Shown: piece after piece, positions 10,032 through 22,380 of the stretch
How the letters are laid out: every line of letters begins with the position of its first letter
Numbering within the stretch: the first letter of the stretch is position 1
Source of the DNA: Hordeum vulgare subsp. vulgare
Lineage: Eukaryota > Streptophyta > Magnoliopsida > Poales > Poaceae
DNA: 64,000 nucleotides
Reading direction: 5' to 3'
NCBI RefSeq assembly: GCF_904849725.1
Contig: NC_058520.1
Coordinates: forward strand, 401,463,993 to 401,527,992
The notes under the pieces: model-generated
Database searches by the model: none
Told to the model about the DNA's origin: nothing
The model's input: only the letters and a program-made list of their open reading frames with translations
Position numbers and translations under genes: made by a program

Positions 10032-12019
10032 TGCGGGGACCCCGACTTACTAGTCGAGAATCGTCGTGCTCAGTGATCCCAAAGATCAATGCTCACCGAA
10101 CACAGATACCGAATAAAGAGTCTTACATCCAAGTACCGATTGTTATAATACGTGACCGAAGGGTCAAGTTCACAAGACAGGGCCTAAGGCCAAATCACTC
10201 AGATACACTAATAGTGGAAAATAAAGGGCTAAGCGGGTGCCCATGCCATCAAGCCTACACCGACAAGCATTGTGACTCGGAAGCGTCCTAGTTCGCAGGG
10301 GCGTCTCCGAAGACGTACTCATCTCCAAACTCCGGTCCCTCCAGGTCTGGTCAATAACATAACCAGTGCCAAGCCAATGAGTACTTTGAATGTACTCGCA
10401 AACAGCCCATGATATAACCAACGAAAGTGAAGGATAACAATACCATGCATCTTTAGTTTAACTCATCTGGGTGGAATGATCATGAATATGCATCAAGTTA
10501 AAGAATTACTCTTGAAGAATAGGTTACAGATATCAATATATCTGTCGAGGGCTGAACCATCCAGGTTCACCCTATATGCCAAGTCATAGAACTTGGTCAT
10601 ATCATTGCTATCATAGCAACACCTTTTTCAACACCACACACACACACTTGGTTTATGCGGAAATAACTGGACGTAGTTTAAGCAGGATTCCCCAACTGTC
10701 CTTGACCGTGGACACGGCTATTCGAATAGTTTACACTCTGCAGAGGTAGTACATTGGACCCACGAGATCCGGGAAAGTTCCTTGTCATCCACGACTCGCG
10801 GTATATCACATACCCAAGGTAAGTACCCGATCAATGCCTTTTCCCTGATGATACTAGACAAAGAGATCCACTCGATTGGTACCCAGCCCACATGTTGTAC
10901 GTCTTACAAGCACCAACTTTGGACAGTACCAACCATGCGGGGACCAAAGGTGTGACTGGAACTCATAAAAATGGCATAATCGTCCTTCCCGTCACGACCC
11001 CATCACGGGAATGACCACACATCACTCCCGCCACTAGTAATGTGGCTCTTTGCTAGCACCGACCAGAGTAATTAACATAGCCCTGTCCCATAAGGGGTAA
11101 CGTGGTCGTACTGGTAAGGTGGGACGGTCGACACCTCATAAATCTATTCCCATTTCCGAAACCATACTCACACAAATACTGGGTGCATCACTTCACCAAA
11201 AGTAACCACCAACTCATCATCACCCTCGGGCATTAGTGGCACCCGATTGGGTTTTCATAAACTCTTGCTTTATGACAACATCATGCTCATGATAATACTA
11301 CTGCTATGTTTACTTGTCAACACGGTATTAGCATGACCCTCAAGGGTAGGGTCAAGCTCAATGCATGTGCTCCGGGGGGAGCCTTCTGTAAAATCATATC
11401 AAATGATTGTCGGCACTTAAGATCATATGCAACGGGAACACTTGTTATTTTAACATGCAAAGTAACATATGCTCAGTCATGGTCAAAGGGCTGCTTGCCT
11501 TGGTCAGCTAAGTATCCGGGGTCTTCGAGGTCTTCCGCTCCGATTCCCTCGTCACACGGATTTTCTATCATCGATAAAACAGTAAATAAGAAATGGCTCA
11601 CACAGAAACAGTCCACAAAGTTATTTTAAAATTGTTCTCTATTACTGATAAATCTAAGGTATCATTTGAAAAAATATTTTCCTTAATTTTCCCTGGAGGA
11701 ATATTTTTGAAATCAACCAAACAAAAGCAAAACTATTTCAATTTAGTCCTTTTTATTAATATAAAATAGAATAGTTCTTGGAAAAATTCATCCAAGCATG
11801 TCATTAAATACTACACATTTTTAGATGAATAACAGTGGAAGAATTATATTTTTACATTGGTTAACTGTTTTTATAAAAATCTTAGAAACGAGGGTTTTAA
11901 AAAATAAAATAAAACAGGCTGACTCCCGGCCTGGCTCGGCCCAGAGATGGGCTGGCCCATGGCCAGCCGATAGCCTGCCCAGGCGCGCGCGCCGTCAGGT
12001 TTTAACCTGACACGCGGGG

Positions 12020-13615
12020 TGCTACTGCAACAGAAGACCTTCCAATGGTGCGAGAAACGTGCTGACGGCACTAGGAATCCTTTTGCTACGGCTACGACTT
12101 AAGGGACTACCTAGGCAAATATGCAAAGGATTTTCCATGTGGCCTTGGAGCCTTGCATTGGTGTTCCCTCGAAGCGGAAAGGGTGATGTAGCGCAGCGGT
12201 GGTAAGTATTTCCCTCAGTTTGAGCACCAAGGTATCGATCCAGTGAAGGAGTATCACAGGTGCCTACACAAACACAAAAAGCTTGCTCCCAACGCTATGA
12301 AGGGCTTCTCAATCCCCTATAGATTGTTCGCCAAGTGAGAACTGAAAGCAACAAAGTAACACAGCAAAGTAAAAGCGAAAGTGGAAATGATAGGTGTGAA
12401 TAGACCATGGGGCTGTAGTGTTTACTAGTGTCTTCTCTCATGAAAGCAAGTAGACGGTGGGTGAACAAATTACTGTCTTGCAATTGATAGAACCGCGCAA
12501 AGTCGTGACGTCATCTATGGCAATGACTATATCTAGAGGCATCACGTCCAAAACAAGTAGACTGATACTTTCTGCATCTACTACTATTACTCCACACGTC
12601 GACCGCTATCCAGCATGCATCTAGTGTATTAAGTCCAAAAGAACAGATTAACGACTTAAGCAAGATGACATGATGTAGATGGAAAATCTCATATCTACGA
12701 CAAAGCCCACCTTGTTACCCTTGATGGCAACTACACGATGTTTGCCTTGCTGCCCCTACTGTCACTGGGAAAGGTCACCACACGATAAGAACCCAAAACC
12801 AAGCACTTCTCCCATTGCAAGAATCATAGATCTAGTTGGCCAAACAAAACCCAAGACTCGGAGAGACTTACAAGGATATCAAATCATGCATATAAGAAAT
12901 CAGCAAAGACTCAAATATATATCATAGATAATCTAATCACAAATCCAAAATTCATCGAATCTCGACAAACACACCGCCAAAGAGGATTACATCGGTCATG
13001 GAGAACTTTGTATTGAAGATCCAAGAGAGAGAAGAAGCCATCTAGCTACTAACTACGGACCCGTAGGTCTGAAGTGAACTACTCATGAGTCATTGGAGGG
13101 GCGATGATGTCGATGTAGAAGCCCTCCAACTCCAAAGTCCCCTTCGCCAGTGCACCGGGAAGGGTCTCCAGATGAGATCTCGCGGAAACGGAAGCTTGCG
13201 GCGGCGGAAAAGTATTTTCGTGGATCCCTTGATTTTTTCTGTATTTTAGGGAATATATAGGCGAAGGAGCTAGGTGAGGGGGGCGCCAGGGAGGCCACAA
13301 GCCTGCTGGCCGCCGCCCCCCTGGTGGCGGATAGGGGGCTTGTGGGCCCACTGTAGCCCTCCTGGCTTGGCCCTCAAGCCCCCTGATCTTCTTCCGTTCA
13401 GGAAAAATTTATTTCGGGGATTTTATTCCGTTTGGACTCCGTTCCTAAATCAGATCTGAAAAGAGCCAAAAACACAGAAAAAACAGGAACTGCCACTTGG
13501 CACTGAATTAATAAGTTAGTCCCAAAAAAGATATAAAAGGTACATAAAACATCCAAAGATGACAAGATAACAACATGAAACCATCAAAAATTATAGATAT
13601 GTTTGAGACGTATCA
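12020..13615 (-). repeat. Element 2 3' LTR (1596 bp)
   Basis: Minus strand from TGATACGTCTC (13615) to GTAGCA (12020). A TATA-like tatatat lies at 13253-13259, read on the minus strand and downstream of a GC-rich U3 segment. The adjoining internal sequence gives the PPT AAACTTGGGGATGCT (13616-13630). Confidence 0.93.
13253..13259 (-). promoter_or_regulatory. LTR TATA box of element 2 (3' LTR copy)
   Basis: ctatatattcc on the minus strand, placed after the GC-rich U3 part. The same motif lies at 19850-19856 in the 5' LTR. Confidence 0.5.
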
Positions 13616-16283
13616 AGCATCCCCAAGTTTAACTCCTACTCGTCCTCGAGTAGGGAAGTGGTAAAGAATGAATTTTTGATGCTTTCATGCTACCTAGCAT
13701 AGATGTCCTTTGTAACTCCTCTTATGTGACGTGAATGTTCATATCCATTAGATCAAAACAATAGTTTGCTATTGACGTGGAAACAATAATAATTCAAGCA
13801 AACTAGCAAGGTAATCATGAACTTTCAAAATAACAAGGCCAAAAGAAAGTTATCCCTACAAAAGCATATAGTCCGGTTATGCTCTATCATCATTGCACAA
13901 CGAATTTAAATCATGCACAACCCCGGTATTGGCCAAGCAATTGTTTCACACCTTTACTTCCTCAAACATTTTCAACTATCACGCAATACATGAGCGTGAG
14001 CCATGGTTTTAGCACTATAAGTGGTGTGGAGTTTGGTGGAGGTTACAAGACAAAAAAGGAGAAGATGGTCACATTAGCTAGGCATATCAATGAGGTGTGG
14101 AGATGCTCATCAATAGATATCAATGTGAATGAGTAGGGATTGCCATACAAATGATGCACTAGAGCTAAGAGTATGTGAAAGCTCTTAAAGAAAACTAGTG
14201 GGTGTGCATCCAACTTGCTTGCTCACGAAGACCTAAGGCAATTTTGAGGAAGCCTATCATTGGAATATACAAGACAAGTTATGTAATGAAAATTTCCCAC
14301 TGGCTATATGGTGGTGAAAAAATGAGAGACTCTCAATCATGAAGATCATGGTGCTTAATATGCACAAGTGTGGAAAAGTGGTAGCATTGTCCCTTCCCTC
14401 TTTTTCTCTCTCTCTCTCTTTTGGTGGGCTCTTTGGCCTATTTTTTTGGTGGGCATCTTTGGCCTCTTTTATTTCCTCACATGGGACAATGCTCCATCAA
14501 TGATGATCATCACACTTTCAAATCAAAACTTAGAGCAACGATGATTCTATATGGAATGCCTTCGGTAGTGTACCGTGACAATGATCTAGCATGGCATAGA
14601 CATTAATGGAAACATCATGCTAGCTATCTTACGATCATGCAATGGCAATGTAGAAGTGGTGGCACATGTCATGGTGGTAGTTGCATGGCAATATATCTCG
14701 GAATGACTTTGAAAAAGCCATAGTAGGTAGGTATGGTGGCTGTTTTGAGGGAGGCTAATGGTGGGTTTTGTGCACCAGCGAAAGTTGCACGGCACTGAAA
14801 AAGATAGTGATGGTGGAAGGTGAAAGTGCATATAAACCATGGACTCAACATTAGTCATGAAGAACGCATATAATTGTTGCAAATGTTTTATTAGTAATTG
14901 AAACAAAGCATTCAACGCATACTCCTAGGGGAAGGGTTGGTAGGTATAAACCATCGCGTGATCCCGACCGCCACGCAAAGGATGACAATCAATAGACTAA
15001 TAATGCTCAGATTTCATCACATAGCGGTTCACCATACGCGCATGCTACGGGAATCACTAACTTCAACACAAGTACTTCTAGATCCACAACACCTTACTAG
15101 CATAACTTCAGTATTACCATAACCACAACTCAAAACTAATTGAGATGAATCAAACTTCTCTAACTACTCAATGCACATGAAGGTGGAAGTTTTCGTATCC
15201 CTTTGGATAACTACCCCTTTTGAGACTACTTTCAAAGCAAAGATCAACTACCAAGCCACGCACCGATGTGCTCTAAAAGATATAAGTGAAGCACGTAGAG
15301 CGAAAGCATCTAGCTCAAAAGATATAAGTGAAGCACATGTGAGTTGAATTGTCTACCAAAGGATATAAGTAAAGCTCGACAAAATCACCGTGAGTGCATG
15401 TCTCTCTCTCTAGGTGTGCAGCAAGGATGATTGTGACACAACAAAAAAATAAAAGACTCCTACGATACAAGACGCTCCAAGCAAAATTACATAACACGAA
15501 TAAAAATATAGCCCCAAGTAACGTTACCGATGGATTGGAAGACGAGAGAGGGGATGCCTTCCCGGGGCATCCCCAAGCTTAGGATTTTACGGCATCCTTG
15601 AATCTCTTGGGGTGCCTTGGTCATCCCCAAGCTTGAGATCTTAACACTCTTTATCTCTTTGTCCATAAGAACTTCACCCAAAACTTGAAAACTTCAGAAC
15701 ACGAAACTTAAACAGAAACTCGTGACAACATTAGCATGAGAAAGCAAACCACCACTTCCGTAGGTAATGTAGCAAACTTAAATTCTACTTGTGCTGATGT
15801 TGGGTTACTGTATTTTAAATCTTCCATGGTTAATACCCCCCGATACTATCCATAGTTTCATCAAAATAAGCAACCAACACAACAAAAACAGAATCTGTTA
15901 ACAGCAGACCAGTCTATAGCAATCTGTATATTCTGTATACTTCTGGTACTTAAATAATTCTGAAAAATTACGAAAGTCTTAATAATTTGCGTAGAAATCA
16001 GCAGCAAAAAGAATCAACTCAAAAGCTCTTACAGAAAAAGAAAAAAATATTTTCATGAGCAGAAAGTTTCTGTCTTTTCCAGCATGACCAAACGATCATC
16101 CCCAAGACTAATCATAACGGTTTTGCTTGGCACAAACGCAAAAAGAAACACAAAAAACACAATCATAGCATAATTATGAAAGCGTGGAAAACACAAAACA
16201 TAAATAAAAAGGATAGATTCGTTGGGTTGCCTCCCAACAAGCGCTTTTGTTTAACGCCCTTAGCTAGGCGAAAGGTGATCGAA
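13616..16283 (-). other. Element 2 non-coding region between gag-protease and 3' LTR
   Basis: About 2.67 kb without a supportable gene. Autonomous Athila elements would have pol here. It contains a CT-rich run (14399-14421), three copies of a 20-bp motif (15275-15377) and several PPT-like catccccaagctt strings (13618, 15569, 15623, 16097). Confidence 0.7.
15275..15377. repeat. Short tandem array, 41-42-bp period, three copies
   Basis: The motif aaaagatataagtgaagcac occurs at 15275-15294 and 15317-15336 and, with changes, at 15358-15377. Only the 20-bp core is well conserved. Confidence 0.75.
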
Positions 16284-18359
16284 TCACGTATAATCATCTT
16301 TGGTGCTCAAACCATAAGTAGCCCTCGTCATAGATTCATAAGGCAATCTTATTTTATTTCTAGGAAAGTGCTCCATGCCCTTATTTAAAGGAAATTGAAA
16401 TCTAATATTCCCTTCCTTCATATCGATGATAGCACCAATAGTCCTTAGGAAAGGTCTACCAAGAATAATGGGACCTGAAGGATTGCAATCTATGTCAAGT
16501 ACAATGAAATCCACGGGTACATAGTTCTTATTTGCAACAATAAGAACATCATCGATCCTTCCCATGGGTATCTTGACAGTAGAATCCGCAAGATGCAAAT
16601 TAAGAGAACACTCTTCAATCTCATGAAAACCAAGAATATCACATGAAGACTTTGGAATCGTGGACACACTAGCACCCAAATCACACAAAGCATTGCAATC
16701 ATAGTTTTTGATCTTGATTTTGATAGTAGGTTCCCACTCATCATGAAGTTTTCTAGGTATAGATACTTCTAATTCGAGCTTCTCTTCAAGAGATTTCATC
16801 ATAGCATCTACGATATGCGCGGTAAAGGCTTTGCTTTGGCTATAAGCGTGTGGAGAGTTTGCAATGGATTGCATCACAGAAATGCATTCAAACAAGGAGC
16901 AATTATCATAATTGAATTCAATGAAATCCAAAGTGGGAGTTTCATTACTACCCAAAATTTTTATTTCTTCTACCACACTCTCCACACCTTTATCATCAAG
17001 ACGGGTGGACTCTGAATCATTGGGGCATTTTTCAACCAAAGTGGATTCGTATCCAGCCCCTCCATCAATAGGTTTGACACGCGAAAACAAAGATTCAAGA
17101 GGAGACACACCAAGCACTTTAAGATCTTCGTGATTTGCATCACTAGAATGCACCCTTTTAAACCATTCATGCCTAGCGCGAATTTGGGCGGTTCTTTCTT
17201 TGCTCTCATTCATGGAGACACACATAGCTTTCAAAGTTTCATCCAAGTTGACCATGGGAGGAGCGCATCTAAGTTTCCAAGCATCAATATCACAACACAT
17301 CCTATCAACGCTCTTAGCCAAATCGTCTATTTTGAGTAGTTTTTCCTCTATGGACGCATTGAAAATCTTTTGAGAGTTGATGAACTCTTTGATATTACTC
17401 TCTAAATCAGAGGGTAATTTGTTGTGATTTCCATAAGTGTTGTTGTAGGAATTTCCATAATTGTTAGAGGAGTTACTAGGAAAAGGCCTAGGAACATAGT
17501 TTCCTCTAAAACAATTGTTGTTGCCAAAATTGTTCCTACCAACAAAATTCACGTACAAACTAGCGTTGCTACTCTCAATCAAAGAAGATAGTGGCATGTC
17601 ATTAGGATCTAAAGTAGCATTTCTACTAGCAACCAAATTCATCAACTCGTCCATCTTAGCACTAAGCGAGTTAATTTCTTCTATAGCGTGTACCTTTTTG
17701 CTAGCAGGTGACCTTTCAGTGTGCAACTGAGAGTAGTTGGTCATGATATTATCTAGGAGTTTTGTAGCGTCTCCTAACATGATTTCCATGAACGTTCCAC
17801 CTGAGGCGGAGTCCAAGATATTGCGAGAAGAGAAATTCAAGCCAGCGTAAAAGATTAGTATAATCATCCACAAACTAAAGCCTTGAGCGGGACAATTTCT
17901 AATCATAAGCTTCATCCTCTCCCAAGATTGTGCAACGTGTTCATGATCAAGTTGCTTGAAATTCATGATATCGTTACGTAAGGAGATGATCTTAGCCGGC
18001 GGAAAATACTTGGATATGTAAGCATCTTTGCACCTATCCCAAGAATCGATACTATTTTTAGGCAAAGAAGAAAACCAAGTTTTTGCGCGATCTCGCAACG
18101 AGAAAGGAAAAAGTTTCAACTTAATCACGTCATTATCCACATCTCTTTTATTTTGCATATCACAAATCTCAATGAAGGTATTGAGATGGGATGCAGCATC
18201 TTCACTAGGAAGGCCAAAGAATTGCTCTTTCATAACAAGATTCAGCAAAGCTGCGTTGATTTCATACGATTCCGCACTAGTGGCCGGAGCAATCAGAGTA
18301 CTAATAAAATTATTATTATTGGTACTCGAGATGTCGCAAAGTTTGGTGTTTTAAGCCAT
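16284..18359 (-). pseudogene. Element 2 gag with C-terminal aspartic protease
   Basis: Reading from ATG 18357-18359, the third codon is TAA (18351-18353). The same frame then stays open for ~690 codons to TGA 16284-16286. The N-terminal part is the Athila-type Gag domain (LPSEDAASHLNTF, LFPFSLRDRAKTWF, KYFPPAKI, RMLIRNCP-like segment). No CCHC knuckle is seen; an Asn/Gly-rich stretch (FGNNNCFRGNY) stands in its place. Near the C-terminus is a retropepsin-like domain: active site CDLGASVSTIP and GRPFLRTIGAIID flap-end motif. The stop at codon 3 probably came from CAA by C-to-T change, common in methylated retroelements. The next ATG in frame is far inside the domain, so normal Gag is unlikely. 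Confidence 0.85.
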
Positions 18360-18570
18360 GATGACTTCAACAAACAAACAAGCACACAAGCAAGAAAGAA
18401 AACCGGTGAAGGAAGACGGCAAAAAGGAAAAAGGGAAAGGAAAACGGCAAAGGAGAAAGGCAAATGAAAACGGCAAATGTGAAGTGGGGGAGAGGAAAAC
18501 GAGAGGCAACTGGCAAAAAAGTAAATGCAAGAGATGAGTTTGTGAGACCTACTTGGATAGATCTCTCCTT
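18360..18570 (-). other. Element 2 untranslated leader between PBS and gag
   Basis: About 210 bp, very A/G rich on the plus strand and hence pyrimidine rich in the transcript. No ORF. Confidence 0.6.
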
Positions 18571-18587
18571 CCCCGGCAACGGCGCCA
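18571..18587 (-). other. Primer-binding site of element 2, tRNA-Asp type
   Basis: The minus strand reads TGGCGCCGTTGCCGGGG, 10 bp inside the LTR end. It matches the PBS used by many Athila/Tat grass elements, complementary to tRNA-Asp. Confidence 0.88.
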
Positions 18588-18597
18588 GAAACACTTC

Positions 18598-20211
18598 TGC
18601 TACTGCAACAAAAGACCTTCCAATGGCGCAAGAAACGTGCTGACGGCACCAGGAATCCTTCTGCTACAGCTACGCCTTAAGGGACTTCCTAGGAAAATAT
18701 GCAAAGGATTTCCCCCGTGGCCTTGGAGCCTTGCGTTGGTGTTCCCTCGAAGCGGAAAGGGTGATGTAGCGCAGCGGTGGTAAGTATTTCCCTTAGTTTG
18801 AGAACCAAGGTATCGATCGTGTCAAGGAGTATCACAAGTGCATGCGCAAACACAAAAATCTTGCTCCCAACGCTATGAAGGGGTTGTCAATCCCTTATAG
18901 ATTGTTCGCCAAGTGAGAACTGAAAGCAACAAAGTAACAAAGCAAAGTAAAAGCGGAAGTGGAAACGATAGGTGTGAATAGACCCGGGGGCCGTAGTGTT
19001 TACTAGTGGCTTCTCTCATGAAAGCAAGTAGACGGTGGGTGAACAAATTACTGTCAAGCAATTGATAGAACCGCGCAAAGTCGTGACGTCATCTATGGCA
19101 GTGATTATATCTATAGGCATCACGTACAAAACAAGTAGACCGATACTTTCTGCATCTACTACTATTACTCCACACGTCGACCGCTATCCATCATGCATCT
19201 AGTGTATTAAGTCCAAAAGAACAGAGTAACGCCTTAAGCAAGATTACATGATGTAGATGGACAATCTCATATCTACGACAAAGCCCACCTTTTTTACCCT
19301 TGATGGCAACTACATGATGTGTGCCTTGCTGCCCCTACTATCACTGGGAAAGCTCACCACACGGTAAGAACCCAAAACCAAGCACTTCTCCCATTGCAAG
19401 AATCATAGATCTAGTTGGCCAAACAAAACCCAAGACTGAGAGAGACTTACAAGGATATCAAATAATGCATATAAGAAATCAGCAAAGACTCAAATATATA
19501 TAATAGATAATCTGATCACAAATCCACAATTCATCGGATCTCGACAAACACACCGCCAAAGAGGACTACATCTGATAGATCTCCATGAAGATCATGGAGA
19601 ACTTTGTATTGAAGATCCAAGAGAGAGAAGAAGCCATCTAGCTACTAACTACGGACCCGTAGGTGTGAAGTGAACTACTCACGAGTCATTGGAGGGGCGA
19701 TGATGTTGATGTAGAAGCCCTCCAACTCCAAAGTCCCCTCCGGTAGGGCACCGGGAAGGGTCTCCAGATGAGATCTCGCGGAAACGGAAGCTTGCGGCGA
19801 CAGAAAAATATTTTTGTGGATCCCTTGATTTTTTTCTGTATTTTCGGGAATATATAGGCGAAGGAGCTAGGTCAGGGGGGCGCCAGGGAGGCCACAAGCC
19901 TGCTGGTCGCCGCCCCCCTGGTGGCGAATAGGGGGCTTGTGGGCCCCCTGTAGCCCTCCTGGCTTGGCCCTCAAGCCCCCTGATCTTCTTCCGTTCGGGA
20001 AAAATTTATTTCGGGGATTTTATTCCGTTTGGACTCCATTCCAAAATCAGATATGAAAAGAGCCAAAAACACAGAAAAAACAGGAACTGACACTTGGCAC
20101 TGAATTAATAAGTTAGTCCCAAAAAAGATATAAAAGGTACATAAAACATCCAAACATGACAAGATAACAGCATGAAACCATCAAAATTATAGATACGTTT
20201 GAGACGTATCA
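18598..20211 (-). repeat. Element 2 5' LTR (1614 bp)
   Basis: Pairs with 12020-13615. It begins TGATACGTCTC at 20211 and ends GCAGTAGCA at 18598. TATA-like motif at 19850-19856. TSD cgggg follows at 20212-20216. Confidence 0.93.
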
Positions 20212-22380
20212 CGGGGCCCTGCGTTCAGCGGCCGAGGTGAGCACGGGGGAGGAGGCTGGGCCACCGACAGGTGGGGCACATCTGTCAGGGTCGTCTCCTA
20301 CCTCAGGCCAGAGAGGAGGAGGAGAACGCCGACGAGGTTGCCGACACGCTCATGCCCCAACGAACACAGGAATGGGTTCACCCTACTGTCGCCTACGTGC
20401 TGGTGATCGAAACAACGATGGGGAGGCAGGGGTTCGCCGACAACGAGGAGGCCGTGGCGGAGGAGTTTCGGGAGGTGGTCGAGGGGGTGGCTAGAGACAC
20501 TGAAAAGCTCGGGCGAGTTGGGGGAAAGCTTCCTGGGATCGAGAGGGTTAGTTTGGTGGGTCGAGGGGCGCATGAGACGTCGTGTAGCCGGAGATTGACC
20601 AGAGCTCCAAGGCGGAGGGGCCTCAATCGATCTCGAGCACCGGGGCTCTGCTGGTTTGCTGGGGTGGCTAGGGAGGTACTAGTGATCGTGGTGGAGCTAT
20701 CTGAGCGGTGTTGGAGCGAGGGGGAGGGCTATTCATAGGCCCGCGACGGTGAGCAGATTCAGGAGCGCCGGTGACTCACCGTGGCGCGCATGGGGGTGCA
20801 GAGAGAGGCTGGGGTCGAAACCACGGTCTTAGGACGTGGTTTTGGACCATCCGAACCATCTGCAGCAAAGAGAGGGGGGAGTCGAGCATTCGGTGGCCGC
20901 GCAACCTTGGTCAGTTCTGGTGCGCGCGGCACGCGTCACGCGAGCTCCTGCGCGGGAGAGGAGGGGCCCTAAGGCTTGCTCGACGCAGAAGGGTTGTCGA
21001 GGAAGAGGTTGGAAATCTCGGGGGAGGCTGGAACTGGCCGAGGGCGTCGCCCCCACCTCGGTGACTCCCTGTAGCGCGCCCAGAGCATAGTTTTGGCATG
21101 CCACGGCATGTTGGTGTGCTCTGAGGCACTTTGGACGTGTCTAGCATGTCCTGGCACTGGCTGGGGGTGTGGCCAGCCATTTGGTTCTTGTGGGAGCTTT
21201 GGCTGGTCAAGGGAGGCAATAAATAATGGTGCTGTCAGTCATGAACTCAGATCTAAATTGGGGTTTTTGGCCTTTCCACTTTGAACCAGTGAGGGGCCAG
21301 TTGACTCGGGTTAGACACAGGTGCTGGCCACTTAGTCTAAGAGTTTGAAACAAAGGAGTTTGGTTTAGCTGTGGCTAAGGTGGCTTTTTCCTATCTGTCA
21401 AAAGGTGTTCGACAGTGGGTTTAGGGGGTTGCGCCCCACCACTGGTGCTGCTACTTAATAGGTTTGGGTTTGGTGGTAAACCATGGAGTTTCACCAATTT
21501 TGAGCGCCAAAGGACAAGTTTAGCTTTGTAAACTTGAAAACACTCCAATATGACCAGATTTGTCCCTTCCAAAGGGAGTGTGGACAAACTAAGTCCCACA
21601 AATCCCATTTTTGGTGTGGAACCCTCATTTGAGGTATTAGGCACTCCTGCAAAATTTTAGCATCATTGGATAAACTTTGCTATGTAGAGTTGCTCTAACT
21701 TGATTCTGGACACACAAGGTTTTAGGGTCATTTGGGGTCCTTATCCACCTTTGATCAATGTGAAACTTTATGTGGACACCAAACAAGGCTTAGGGATATC
21801 ACTGGAATTTTCTATGAATTTATTGGGAATATTTCCTTTGGAAATATTTCAAAATGCCAAAACATACATAATATATTTTATAGTTTTAATCAATAAATAT
21901 AATATAAAATGGGGTTTAAAATCCTATGTATGGAAAATATAAGTCCTTCTGATCATCTCTAAATTTAATCATATTTTTCTAAGACAGAAAAGTATTTTTC
22001 CATGTTGGAATACCAATCTGGCCTTAGAAATGGAGAGGTTATTTAATTAGGAAAATCATCACAAAAATAATTATATTTGTCGTTTTGAAATATAAACATA
22101 GGTTAAAATCAGATTACCAAATATGAGTAGAGGCATTGCTTGCTACCAAGGACATGTAGTGCAACTCAAGGTAGGTTTTACCTTGGTCAAAAATAAGCAA
22201 GGGTTTTTGGAAATCAACATAATACCAAAAGACTTTAGGGTTTTAAATCCTCACATGATCAAGCATACAAGCATACAATGTCAATCATGGCACTCACAAC
22301 ATTAGTTTTGAAAAAGTTTTAACAAGCTCAGAATTTCACAATACACACAAGTGATAGCAAAAACAGGGTGTGACACCTTT

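Larger units (their letters stand above)
12020..20211 (-). mobile_element. Element 2: Athila-type gypsy (Sabrina-like), gag-protease only
   Basis: LTR pair 12020-13615 and 18598-20211, both TGATACGTCTC...GTAGCA when read on the minus strand, with perfect TSDs cgggg (12015-12019 and 20212-20216). The tRNA-Asp-type PBS, gag-protease ORF and AAACTTGGGGATGC-type PPT all fit Athila-lineage families of Triticeae such as Sabrina, Derami or WHAM. Total 8192 bp, with a 4982-bp internal region. There is no RT, RNase H or integrase, so the copy is non-autonomous. The LTRs differ more than those of element 1: I counted about 26 differences in the first ~300 aligned bases, so the insertion is older. Confidence 0.93.
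10032..22375 (-). mobile_element. Solo LTR of a chromovirus-like long-LTR family (interrupted by element 2)
   Basis: Minus-strand LTR beginning TGTCACACCC at 22375 and ending GGGGTCCCCGCA at 10032, flanked by perfect 5-bp TSDs ccttt (10027-10031, 22376-22380). Without element 2 and its TSD it is 4147 bp, almost the length of the element 1 LTR. It shares that LTR's terminal motifs and the general order of features, but the sequence is strongly diverged. No internal domain is present, so it is a solo LTR formed by LTR-LTR recombination. The open frames at 20237-21200 lie in its GC-rich part and are not convincing genes. Confidence 0.85.

Noticed and set aside
20237..21219. Dense overlapping frames
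   Set aside because: GC-rich part of a solo LTR; no homology or codon pattern.
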